From assembly GCF_015040615.1 (NCBI RefSeq), contig NZ_CP060402.1, forward strand, positions 2,604,001 through 2,668,000: 64,000 nucleotides of DNA, written 5' to 3'. Under the pieces are notes generated by a model, which was not told the DNA's origin, made no database searches, and saw only the letters and a list, made by a program, of their open reading frames with translations. Both the position numbers and the translations under genes were made by a program. This document shows, piece after piece, positions 8,209 to 16,199 of this stretch. The stretch is from Microbacterium sp. YJN-G (GTDB lineage Bacteria; Actinomycetota; Actinomycetes; Actinomycetales; Microbacteriaceae). Each line of letters starts with the position of its first letter. The first letter of the stretch is position 1.

Positions 8209-9327
8209 TCAGCGCATCGCCGAGGGGCCTGCCTCGAGCGTGCGCTCGTACTCGGCCTGGGCCTCGGCGTTCAGGGCCTTCTTGCGGGCGCCGCTGCGTG
8301 CCACCCAGGCGCCGAACCAGATGGTCAGCTCGCGGGCGAACACGAATGCGGCGATGGCCAGCGGTGCCCACAGCTGCTCGCCGATCAGCTCGGCCGACTC
8401 GCTGGGGGTGATCCGCCAGAACGGAGCCTGGAAGAGCTGACCGAGCAGGTGACCGCCGTAGGTGGCCAGCGCGACGAGCAGGCCGAGCGTGACCCACTTG
8501 CCCCAGCGCGCGCGGTTGACGAACGCGCCGAGCAGCCAGAACGACAGGAAGAACACGGCCACGGGCACCCAGAACGACCAGGTCGTCAGCGGCGCCAGGG
8601 CCGCCGTGCCGATGTTCTCGAGCGTCACGTCGCCGGCGAGGGCGCCGATGCCGAGGATCGCGCCGAGGTACAGCACGGCGAAGGCCACGGTCGCGACCAG
8701 GCCGATAGCACCGGCGGTGCCGCGGTTGCCGAGCTCGCGGGGCGGCTCGGGGGCCTGCACGAAGATGGGCTGCGGCGGCGCGGGAGCCGGCGCCACGACG
8801 GCCGTCGGCTCTGCGGGCAGCACCCGGGTCTCGGCGGATGCCGCAGACGGCGCGTAGGCGTCGTCCGCCACCGTGTGCACGGGCGCCTCCTCGGTGCGGA
8901 GGTCGTCACGGCCGGCATCGCGGTCGCGCCACTCGTCGTCGGAGCGGGCGGCGACGTCATCGCGGTCGTCGTCGCGCACTGTGGCGGCCGGGGTCGTCAG
9001 GGGCTCCGAGACGGGGGTGCCGGCGGCGTCCGTCTCGGATGCGACGACGGGCCGCTCTTCCACCGAGGGCACCGCGTCGTCGCCGGACGCGACCGGCGTG
9101 GTGCGCGTGTCGTCGCCGGGGGCCGGCTCGCTGGTGAAGGTGCCGGGGAAGTCGCGCTCGGCGGCCTCGAAGGCTGCGTGGTCAGGGTCGACGTCGTCGG
9201 CGCCGGAGTCCGTGCCCGGTACGTCGGCACGGGCCGCGGCTGCGGCGTCGAGTCCCTCGTTGGCACTGCCGACGACGTCCTCGACGTCCTTCGGCTGCTC
9301 GTTCTTGGGAACCTCGGGGTCGCTCAT
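8209..9327 (-). CDS. Membrane protein with long acidic disordered N-terminus
   Basis: 372 aa. The first ~190 residues are acidic and rich in Ala, Asp, Thr and Pro with no fold evident; a Pro-rich hinge (APAPAPPQPIF) leads into four membrane helices (VATVAFAVLYLGAILGIGAL, FWVPVAVFFLSFWLLGAF, WVTLGLLVALATYGGHLLG, LWAPLAIAAFVFARELTIW) and a short charged tail. Role unknown. The ATG at 9327 has AGGAG about 12 nt upstream; reading further upstream would add a low-complexity basic stretch unlike the protein. Confidence 0.75.
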   Translation of the reverse strand: MSDPEVPKNEQPKDVEDVVGSANEGLDAAAAARADVPGTDSGADDVDPDHAAFEAAERDFPGTFTSEPAPGDDTRTTPVASGDDAVPSVEERPVVASETDAAGTPVSEPLTTPAATVRDDDRDDVAARSDDEWRDRDAGRDDLRTEEAPVHTVADDAYAPSAASAETRVLPAEPTAVVAPAPAPPQPIFVQAPEPPRELGNRGTAGAIGLVATVAFAVLYLGAILGIGALAGDVTLENIGTAALAPLTTWSFWVPVAVFFLSFWLLGAFVNRARWGKWVTLGLLVALATYGGHLLGQLFQAPFWRITPSESAELIGEQLWAPLAIAAFVFARELTIWFGAWVARSGARKKALNAEAQAEYERTLEAGPSAMR

Positions 9328-9524
9328 GGCTTCCGCCTCTCCTGAATGGGTGCACAGCGAGGGTAGCGCCCGCGGAATCCCGCATGACGGAGGCATGCCG
9401 ACGTGTCGTCGGTCTGGTGGCGGAGCCCGCGCGTGTCGCGGCCGCTCGAGCGGCGGCCGTGCCGTACTCTCAGCCCGGCGCCTCGCCGCCGAGCGGTCCG
9501 CCCGAACAGCCAGCCGCCGAACAG

Positions 9525-9671
9525 TCAACCACCGAAGAGTGAGCCGACGACCGCGATCAGGTCGGGACCCATCGGCAGCGACAGCCAGAGCAGCCCGCCC
9601 ACGACGGCTGCGCACAGGATGCCCACGATCCAGCGGGCAACCGGGTCGCTCCCGTCCGCACGTGCCGTCAT
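9525..9671 (-). CDS. 48-aa single-pass membrane protein
   Basis: A short reading frame: MTARADGSDPVARW, one clear membrane helix IVGILCAAVVGGLLWLSL, then a short loop ending in VVGSLFGG. Codon use is GC-biased as in neighbouring genes. Start ATG 9671; function unknown. Too short for many gene finders, so it may be missing from related annotations. Confidence 0.6.
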   Translation of the reverse strand: MTARADGSDPVARWIVGILCAAVVGGLLWLSLPMGPDLIAVVGSLFGG

Positions 9672-9769
9672 GGCCAGAGGCTACGCCCGCGGGTCACCCG
9701 GACACGGCATCCCGGCGACCGTGTCGCGCCGCTCCCGCGCCGCGGTCAGGCCGCCACCCCTCCCCTGAG

Positions 9770-9840
9770 CGCGAGAAACCACATTCATCGTGAGAAACCC
9801 GCGCAGAACGGGTTTCTCGTGGCGAATGTGGTTTCTCGCG
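9770..9840. repeat. Palindromic element, copy 2, intergenic, nested hairpins
   Basis: Outer arms cgcgagaaaccacattc (9770-9786) pair perfectly over 17 bp with 9824-9840. Inner arms gagaaacccg (9792-9801) pair with 9809-9818. Both stems share the core GAGAAACC. It lies 30 nt beyond the stop of the GH13 gene and could also act as its terminator. See copy 1 at 5779-5847. Confidence 0.85.
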
Positions 9841-9869
9841 AGGGTGGAGGTCAGCGGCGGGGGCAAACG

Positions 9870-11783
9870 TCAGGGGAGGGAGACGCCGGGGAGGGACCAG
9901 ACGGCGAAGGCGGGGCCTTCGGCCGCGAGCGCCACGGCGCCGTCGGATGCCACCGCCAGGGTCGCATCTCCGAAGAGCGCCTCCGCGGCGGCGGCACCGG
10001 GCAGGGCGCCGGGGGCGAGTTCGGCATCCGCTCCCCCGCGCGTGGCGAGCACGAGGATGCTCTCCTCGGCGCTCTCGCGCACGAACACCACGGTCTCGTC
10101 ATCGGCGTGCAGCCAGCGCATGCCACCCTCGCCCAGCACGGGATGCGCGCGGCGCAGTCCGATCAGCTCGCGGTACAGCGCGAGGCGTTCGGAGAGCTCG
10201 GGTTCGTCCTGCCGCGACCACGGCATGGGCGTGCGGCTGGCCTCGCCGTCGGCGCCGGTGAGTCCGAACTCGTCTCCGGCGAAGACCACCGGCACGCCCG
10301 GCATGGTCATCGACAGGCCGACCGCGACGGGCACCGCACCCGCCGCGGCATTCGTCGCGAAGCGGCCGGTGTCGTGGGTGTCGAGCGGCTGCATGTTGCC
10401 CAGCCGCACACGCCACGGGATGCCGGCGGTGAATCGGGTCACGGCATCGGCGAACTCGCGCGCCGTGTACCGCGGGATGCCGCCGATCGGCTGCCCGAAG
10501 AACCACGGCTCGGTGCGCTCGTCCCCCTCGGCGGTGAGGTAGGGCTCACCCGTCGGCTCGCTGAGCCAGCCCCACAGCGGCCGGGTGAACGAGGGGTAGG
10601 TCATGGCGCCGTGCCAGCCGTCGCCCTGCAGATCGCTGGCGGCGTCGTTGGTCGACTCGCCGAGCAGGATGGCATCGGGGTTGATGCGCAGCATGGTCTC
10701 GCGCAGCAGCGAGCGCACCTCGGCGTTCAGGTCGACGTCGCCCAGGCGCCCGGTCATGTTCGCGACGTCGATGCGCCAGCCGTCGAGCGAGTACGGCGGC
10801 TTCAGCCACTTCGCCACGACCGAATCTTCGCCGGTGATGAAGCGCTCGCGCAGCGCCGGCGATGCCCAGTTGAACTTCGGCAGCGTGGGGGTGCCCAGCC
10901 ACGACTCGTACTGCGTGTTCGCGTCGTCGGTGAAGTAGTAGAAGCTCTCGGTCTCGGCACCGGGGTTGCCGAGCGCCTGCTGGAACCATTCGTGCCGGTC
11001 GCCGGAGTGGTTGCTGGTGAGATCGCCGATGACCCGGATGCCGCGGGCGTGCGCCTCTTCCACGAGCCGCGCGTACGCCTCATCGCCGCCGAGCAGCGGG
11101 TCGACCGAGTCGAAGCTCGCGGCGTCGTAGCGGTGGTTGGAGCCTGCCGGGAAGACGGGGGTCAGGTACAGCAGGTCGACGCCGAGGGCGACCAGGTGGT
11201 CGAGGCGCTCGATGATGCCAGGGATGTCGCCGCCGTAGAACTGCTGCGAGCGGCCGGGCATGACCGGGTCGACCGCGGCATCCCACTCCGCCGGGATGGC
11301 CCACTCCGGGGTCGGATGCCGATCGGCCTGGGCCGACCGGGCGAAGCGGTCGGGGAACACCTGGTACATCACCGCTCCGTGCAGCCACGCCGGCGGGGCC
11401 GGGTTGGCGACGAGGGCGAAGTCCTCGGCATCCAGGGTCTCGAGGGTGTGGATGCCGGTCTGGTTCACCCATTCGACCCGCCCGTTCTCGTGCAGCAGCA
11501 CGAAGCGGTAGCCGTGGCGGGGGTTGCGCACCGCGATCGGCGCCTGCCACCAGTCCCAGCCGTCGGCAGACCCGATGCGCTCGGCGTCGGTCCACTCCGG
11601 CTCGTGGTCGGGGTTGGAGCGCGTGCGCACGGCGGCCAGCGGGCCGTACCCTTCGGGCACGCGCAGGCGCACGATCACCGTCTCGCCCAGCTGCGGGGCG
11701 TCGTTCGAGACGTACAGCGGCGAGCCGTCGTGGTGCGGGAGGACGGGACCGGTGAGAGTGCCGGTGATCGATTCGGGGGTCAT
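9870..11783 (-). CDS. GH13 alpha-glycosidase (neopullulanase/maltogenic amylase type)
   Basis: 637 aa, cytoplasmic (no signal peptide). An N-terminal beta-sandwich (about 1-125) precedes the (beta/alpha)8 barrel. The four GH13 regions are intact: DLTSNHSGD (about 254-261), GWRIDVANM with nucleophile D339, LLGEST with acid E376, and DTHD with H470/D471; the usual (Y/M)QVFPDRF entry is present too. It would split imported maltodextrin. It follows the maltose-type ABC genes on the same strand after a 184-nt GC-rich, hairpin-prone gap (11893-11957 carries repeats of cgccggcgacat), which may lower its expression. ATG 11783 has AAAGG upstream; ten residues of further upstream frame have no ribosome site. 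Confidence 0.9.
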   Translation of the reverse strand: MTPESITGTLTGPVLPHHDGSPLYVSNDAPQLGETVIVRLRVPEGYGPLAAVRTRSNPDHEPEWTDAERIGSADGWDWWQAPIAVRNPRHGYRFVLLHENGRVEWVNQTGIHTLETLDAEDFALVANPAPPAWLHGAVMYQVFPDRFARSAQADRHPTPEWAIPAEWDAAVDPVMPGRSQQFYGGDIPGIIERLDHLVALGVDLLYLTPVFPAGSNHRYDAASFDSVDPLLGGDEAYARLVEEAHARGIRVIGDLTSNHSGDRHEWFQQALGNPGAETESFYYFTDDANTQYESWLGTPTLPKFNWASPALRERFITGEDSVVAKWLKPPYSLDGWRIDVANMTGRLGDVDLNAEVRSLLRETMLRINPDAILLGESTNDAASDLQGDGWHGAMTYPSFTRPLWGWLSEPTGEPYLTAEGDERTEPWFFGQPIGGIPRYTAREFADAVTRFTAGIPWRVRLGNMQPLDTHDTGRFATNAAAGAVPVAVGLSMTMPGVPVVFAGDEFGLTGADGEASRTPMPWSRQDEPELSERLALYRELIGLRRAHPVLGEGGMRWLHADDETVVFVRESAEESILVLATRGGADAELAPGALPGAAAAEALFGDATLAVASDGAVALAAEGPAFAVWSLPGVSLP

Positions 11784-11967
11784 GTCAGGCCTTTCGTGGA
11801 TACGGCGGTGCACCCGCCGGGAGTCGACGTGGTTGCACGGCCGTGGCCATGACAGAGCCCCTGGATTGTTCTTCGGTTGTGAAGTCTGCCACGCGCCGGC
11901 GACATCGGCGCGCCGCCCGCCGGCATCGCGGCGCGGGCCGGCGACATGCGCCGGCCCACGGCATCCG

Positions 11968-12924
11968 CTACTTGACGCTGCCGGCGGTGAGACCGCCGAC
12001 GATGTACTTCTGCAGGGCGAGGAACAACGCGACCGGCAGGATCGCGGCGAGCACGGCGCCGGCGGCGAACACGCTCCAGTTCTTCGAGAACTCGTCGGCC
12101 ACGAAGCGGTACAGGCCGACCGCGAGGGTCTGCTTGTCGGGGTCGATGAGGATGACGCTGGCGAGCACGAACTCGCTCGAGGTGCCGATGAAGCTCAGCA
12201 GGCCGACGACAGCGAGGATCGGGGCGACCAGGCGCAGGATGATCGTGAAGAAGATGCGGGCGTGCCCGGCGCCGTCGATCTTCGCGGCCTCGTCGATCGA
12301 CGCGGGAACGGTGTTGAAGAACCCGTACATGAGGTACGTGTTCGCACCGAGTGCGCCGCCCAGGTAGACCATGATCAGGCCGATCTGGGTGTTCAGGCCG
12401 ATCGCCGGGAAGATGTCGCTGATGGTCACCATGATCAGGAAGATCGCGACCATCGCGAGCATCTGCGGGAACATCTGCACCACCAGCAGCGCGGTGAGGG
12501 TGAAGCGGCGGCCGGTGAACCGCATCCGCGAGAAGCTGTAGGCCGCCAGGGCTCCGAGCAGCACCGTGAGCGCCGAGGTGACCAGTCCGATCACCAGGGT
12601 GTTCACGAACCAGGCGCCGTAGGGCTGCGAGGGGTTCTGGAACAGCTCGATGTAGCTGCCGATGTCGATGGTGCCGAACAGCGAGTTGGCGGTCAGCAGG
12701 GTGCCGCCCGGGTTCAGCGAGGCGCTGATCACGTACAGGAGCGGGAACAGCGCGAACACGGTCGCGGCGATGCCGACGAGGTGGCGCCAGCCGGTCTCGC
12801 GGAAGTACTTGCCGAATGGCCGGCGCGGCTCGCGGCCCTCGCCGCGGACGCCGGCGCCTGCACCGGAGGTGACGATCGCGCTCGTGGAGGGCTGGGAGGG
12901 CTGGGTGGTCTGGGAGATGGTCAT
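11968..12924 (-). CDS. Maltodextrin-type ABC transporter permease (MalG-like)
   Basis: 318 aa inner-membrane permease of the carbohydrate uptake family 1. Six membrane helices, and the cytoplasmic EAA loop that docks the ATPase is visible as EAAKIDGAGHARIFFTIILR (about 210-229). The start is ATG, one base after the stop of the MalF-like gene, so the two are coupled. No ATPase is encoded here, so it must use a shared MsmK/MalK-type ATPase from elsewhere, as is usual in actinobacteria. Confidence 0.93.
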   Translation of the reverse strand: MTISQTTQPSQPSTSAIVTSGAGAGVRGEGREPRRPFGKYFRETGWRHLVGIAATVFALFPLLYVISASLNPGGTLLTANSLFGTIDIGSYIELFQNPSQPYGAWFVNTLVIGLVTSALTVLLGALAAYSFSRMRFTGRRFTLTALLVVQMFPQMLAMVAIFLIMVTISDIFPAIGLNTQIGLIMVYLGGALGANTYLMYGFFNTVPASIDEAAKIDGAGHARIFFTIILRLVAPILAVVGLLSFIGTSSEFVLASVILIDPDKQTLAVGLYRFVADEFSKNWSVFAAGAVLAAILPVALFLALQKYIVGGLTAGSVK

Positions 12925-12925
12925 G

Positions 12926-14545
12926 TCAGTTCAGATCCTCCAGGGCCTTGGTGCGCCGGAACGCGATGACCGAGATGGTCGCGACGAGGATGAAGATGAT
13001 GATCGAGAACGCGCTCGCCAGGCCGTAGTCGGAGGTCGAGCCGACGAAGGCGACCTTGTAGACCATCGTGATGAGGATGTCGGTGGCGCCGACGTTCACC
13101 CCGGCGGTGATGTCGCGGGGCCCGCCGCCGGTGAGCATGTAGATCAGGCTGAAGTTGTTGAAGTTGAACGCGAACGACGAGATCAGCAGCGGGGCGACCG
13201 CGACGAGCAGCAGCGGCAGCTTGATCGCCCGGAACACCTGCCAGGCGCTCGCGCCGTCCACGCGCGCGGCCTCCTGCACATCCTCGGGGATGGACTGCAG
13301 GGCGCCGGTGCAGATCAGGAACATGTACGGGAAGCCCAGCCAGAGGTTCACGAGGATGATGCTGGCCTTGGCCAGCCACTCGTTCGTCAGCCACGGGATG
13401 TCGGCGCCGCCGAAGACGACCACGTTGAGGAACCCGAACTCCTGGTTCATCATGCCCGCCCACACCAGCGCCGAGAGGAACCCCGGGAAGGCGTACGGCA
13501 GGATCATCAGCACCCGGTAGTACTTCTTCGACTTCATCCGGGGGTCGTTGAAGACGATCGCGAGGAAGAGACCCAGCGCGAAGGTCGTCAGCACCGACAG
13601 GATCGCGAACGCGAAGGTCCACACCAGCACCTGCAGGAACGGCCCGCGGATGGACTGCTCGGCGAACGCGCGCGTGAAGTTGTCGAAGCCCACGTTGATC
13701 TGCCAGCCGGGCCTGAGCTCGGTGCCGTCCTCGGCGGTGAAGGCGCCGGTGCCGATGTCGCTGTAGACGACGCCGCTGCTGGTGTCGGTCATGGTGCCTG
13801 CGGCCTCGTCGTAGACGAGCTTGGAGGTGTAGACGTAGGCGGACGACCCGTCGGGGGTGCGCAGCATCCCGTCGTTGGGGTCGTCGCTGAGCGGCACCGA
13901 CATCTCGGCGATGCGCTCCTGCTGGGCGACGATGTCGCCGAAGGTGAGGGTGGTGTATCCGGCCAGGCCGACGGCCTTGCCGCCGTCCATCTCGGCGCCG
14001 GAGACCTCGTCGAGCGGCCGCTCCTCGCCACCGAGGAGCACGTCGCCGTCGGGGTCGGTGACCAGGAACGACAGCTCGCCGAGCTGGTCGACGATCGTGA
14101 GGTCGTAGGAGGGCGAATCCGGCACGCGCTCCTGGGCCGAGAGCATCAGCGCGTTCACCGCGCTGTCCTTGTCGGCGTTGTGCCCGGTGCCGTAATTGGT
14201 GAAGGCGACGTAGCCCGTGTAGAGCGCCGCGAAGATCTGGAAGACGAAGAGGAAGACCAGACCCGGCATGAGGTACTTGGCCGGCAGCCTGCCGCGGCCC
14301 AGGTACACCCAGACGGCGAGCAGGGCGACGGCGATGACGATGGCCGCGACGACCCACTGGTCGGTGCGGATCAGCACGAGGGCGGCGAAGACCGCCAGCG
14401 CGAGGATGAGCCCGAGCAGGACGATCTTGAGGAGCACGAGCCCCCAGCCGCCTCCGGCGGCCTCGGCGATGCGGGTGGCGCGACGCTGGCGCGTGGTCGC
14501 GGGCGCGGAGGAGGCGCGGCGCTCCGGGTCCTGGGTGATGGTCAT
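12926..14545 (-). CDS. Maltodextrin-type ABC transporter permease (MalF-like)
   Basis: 539 aa. It has the extra N-terminal helices and a large periplasmic-type P2 domain (about 125-290) typical of MalF, then the permease core with EAA loop EAARVDGASAWQVFRAIKLP. Start ATG 14545 (MTITQDPERR). It sits between the binding protein and MalG-like genes in one operon. Confidence 0.93.
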   Translation of the reverse strand: MTITQDPERRASSAPATTRQRRATRIAEAAGGGWGLVLLKIVLLGLILALAVFAALVLIRTDQWVVAAIVIAVALLAVWVYLGRGRLPAKYLMPGLVFLFVFQIFAALYTGYVAFTNYGTGHNADKDSAVNALMLSAQERVPDSPSYDLTIVDQLGELSFLVTDPDGDVLLGGEERPLDEVSGAEMDGGKAVGLAGYTTLTFGDIVAQQERIAEMSVPLSDDPNDGMLRTPDGSSAYVYTSKLVYDEAAGTMTDTSSGVVYSDIGTGAFTAEDGTELRPGWQINVGFDNFTRAFAEQSIRGPFLQVLVWTFAFAILSVLTTFALGLFLAIVFNDPRMKSKKYYRVLMILPYAFPGFLSALVWAGMMNQEFGFLNVVVFGGADIPWLTNEWLAKASIILVNLWLGFPYMFLICTGALQSIPEDVQEAARVDGASAWQVFRAIKLPLLLVAVAPLLISSFAFNFNNFSLIYMLTGGGPRDITAGVNVGATDILITMVYKVAFVGSTSDYGLASAFSIIIFILVATISVIAFRRTKALEDLN

Positions 14546-14630
14546 GGCTGTCCTCGTCGGGAGTCGCGGATCGGCGGATGCAGAGGAGCCGGGCGGCATC
14601 CGCAGGGGATGCCGCCCGTCTCGTCTCGGA

Positions 14631-15884
14631 TTACTTGCTGATCGCGCCCTGGATGTCGGCGCTCATCTTCTCCCACAGTGCGGCCGGGTCGCCGCCCTTG
14701 TTGTTGATGAGGGCCGTCTCGGTGACGCCCCAGAACTGCCACACCGCGCCCATCTCGGGGATGCTGGGCATCGGGACGGCGTTCGCGCCGACCTCACCGA
14801 AACCGGCGGTGATCGGGTCGCTCTCGACCGCGGCCTCGAAGGCCGACGTCAGAGCAGGAGCACGGCCGCCGACCTCGTAGAGGGCGGTCTGCACCTTCTC
14901 GGAGCCGACGTAGTTGAGCAGGAACTCGTTGGCGGCGAGCTTGTTCTTGCTCTCGGCGCTCAGGAAGAAGCCCTGCACACCGGCGAAGGGCTGTGCGTCC
15001 TCGCCACCGGCCGACGGGATCGGGTCGATCGCGATGTTGAGGCCGGCGTCGACGGCCGCGGGGGCGTTCCACGGACCGGTCAGGAAGAACGGCGACTTGC
15101 CCGCGAGGAAGTTCTCCTTGGCGAGGTCACCGGTGATGTTGGTGTTAAGGATGCCGGCGGCACCCTGCTCGCCGAGCCACGCGGCGAACGCCTTGCCGCC
15201 GTCGTTGCCGATCTGCAGGTCCTCGGCGTTGTAGCTGCCGTCGGAGTTCTGGCCGAAGACCGGGGCTCCGAATGAGGTCTGGAACGGGTACAGGTGGTAC
15301 GGGTCGGCCTGCTCGGGGTCGAGACCCACGAGGAAGGCGTACTCGGTGCCTGCGGCCTTGCCCTTGGCGACCATGTCGGCGAAGTCGGCCGGCGCCTCGG
15401 CGACGAGGTCGGTGTTGCGCATGAGGCCGATGTTCTCGATGGCGTACGGGACGCCGTAGAGCTGGCCGTCGTAGCTGAACGCGTCCAGGGCGATCTGCTG
15501 GAACTCGCCCGAGCGGTCGCCGAGCTCGACGGGGGCGACAACGCCGTTGTCGACGAGGACACCCAGCCAGTCGTGAGCGCCGACGATGACGTCAGGGCCC
15601 TTGCCCGTGGGCGCCTGCTGCACGAACTGGTCGCGGATCTCGCCGAACTCCTTCTGCACGAGCGACACCTTCACGCCGGTGTCGTCGGTGAACTCCTTGG
15701 CTGCGTCCTTGACGACGTCGGCGCGGTCCGCGTCGACCCAGACGGTGATCTGGCCGGAGAACTCTGCCTTGTCGCCCGACGCGTCGTCGCCGGACGGGGT
15801 GGACGATGCGCAGCCGGCCAGAGCCAGTGCGGACGTGGCGGCGATGGCGCCGAACGCGAGGATGCTCCTCTTGGTCACCTTCAT
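14631..15884 (-). CDS. Maltose/maltodextrin-binding lipoprotein (MalE-like)
   Basis: 417 aa extracellular solute-binding protein, family 1. A lipoprotein signal peptide is plain: MKVTKRSILAFGAIAATSAL then the lipobox LAGC, followed by a Ser/Asp-rich linker. Mature-domain features include ITVWVDADRADVVKDAAKEF, GPDVIVGAHDWLG and PYAIENIGLMRN, all typical of MalE. Start ATG 15884; frame extends upstream but only into non-coding sequence. First gene of the operon, directly behind a LacI-type operator. Confidence 0.93.
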   Translation of the reverse strand: MKVTKRSILAFGAIAATSALALAGCASSTPSGDDASGDKAEFSGQITVWVDADRADVVKDAAKEFTDDTGVKVSLVQKEFGEIRDQFVQQAPTGKGPDVIVGAHDWLGVLVDNGVVAPVELGDRSGEFQQIALDAFSYDGQLYGVPYAIENIGLMRNTDLVAEAPADFADMVAKGKAAGTEYAFLVGLDPEQADPYHLYPFQTSFGAPVFGQNSDGSYNAEDLQIGNDGGKAFAAWLGEQGAAGILNTNITGDLAKENFLAGKSPFFLTGPWNAPAAVDAGLNIAIDPIPSAGGEDAQPFAGVQGFFLSAESKNKLAANEFLLNYVGSEKVQTALYEVGGRAPALTSAFEAAVESDPITAGFGEVGANAVPMPSIPEMGAVWQFWGVTETALINNKGGDPAALWEKMSADIQGAISK

Positions 15885-15922
15885 TGGTGCGTGCCTCTCT
15901 CGATGCGGGTGAACCTGCAAAT

Positions 15923-15966
15923 CTGCAAGCGCTTACAGTATGCCTTGCCGAAATGCGGATGCGCAA
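15923..15966 (-). promoter_or_regulatory. Promoter and LacI-type operator of the maltose operon
   Basis: On the minus strand TTGCGC (15966-15961) and CATACT (15942-15937) are 18 nt apart. The operator ctgcaagcgcttacag (15923-15938) is a 16-bp palindrome with one mismatch and the central CG of LacI/GalR-family sites. It abuts the -10 box, so repressor binding would block the polymerase. The regulator gene is not in the window. Confidence 0.75.
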
Positions 15967-16020
15967 CGGCCGAGTTCACCGATATCAACCTGTGATGCGA
16001 GCAGCATCCGGCCCGTCGTC

Positions 16021-16036
16021 ATGGAAACGCTTCCAT
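16021..16036. promoter_or_regulatory. Second LacI-family-like operator
   Basis: atggaaacgcttccat is a 16-bp palindrome with one mismatch and a central CG, about 100 bp upstream of the first operator, between the binding-protein gene and the kinase gene. It could serve repression by looping, or control the divergent side. The rest of 15885-16199 shows nothing else apart from the possible leader ORF at 16148. Confidence 0.55.
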
Positions 16037-16147
16037 ATCGGATGCCGTCAGCACGGCGTCCTGTCCGGATCCTCCGCCCTCTTGCAGGTTTGGCCGTGAT
16101 CGTCAAGGCGGGCGACCGCGCCACCGGACCGGCCTAGGGTCGGTCAC

Positions 16148-16195
16148 GTGGCTGGCACGACAACCCGAAGCACCCGCAGCATCCGTCTGGAGTGA
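16148..16195 (+). CDS. Possible leaderless 15-aa leader peptide before the kinase
   Basis: GTG at 16148 lies seven nt after TAGGGT (16135-16140). The frame reads MAGTTRSTRSIRLE and stops with TGA at 16193-16195, four nt before the kinase ATG; its last codons overlap the kinase Shine-Dalgarno GGAG. It may couple translation. Weak evidence: spacing only, no homolog known to me. Confidence 0.3.
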   Translation: MAGTTTRSTRSIRLE

Positions 16196-16199
16196 TCCG

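Noticed and set aside
9681..9866. 61-codon frame across the palindromic element
   Set aside because: It only exists because the element keeps one frame open; no ribosome site, starts and ends in non-coding sequence. The peptide similarity is reported as a property of the repeat.
9819..11852. 677-codon open frame antisense to the GH13 gene
   Set aside because: All four GH13 regions are on the other strand; this frame has no recognisable motif.
11893..11957. GC-rich repeats of cgccggcgacat as a small RNA or attenuator
   Set aside because: Hairpin-forming, but in this GC range such stems are common; noted only as hairpin-prone gap within the GH13 entry.
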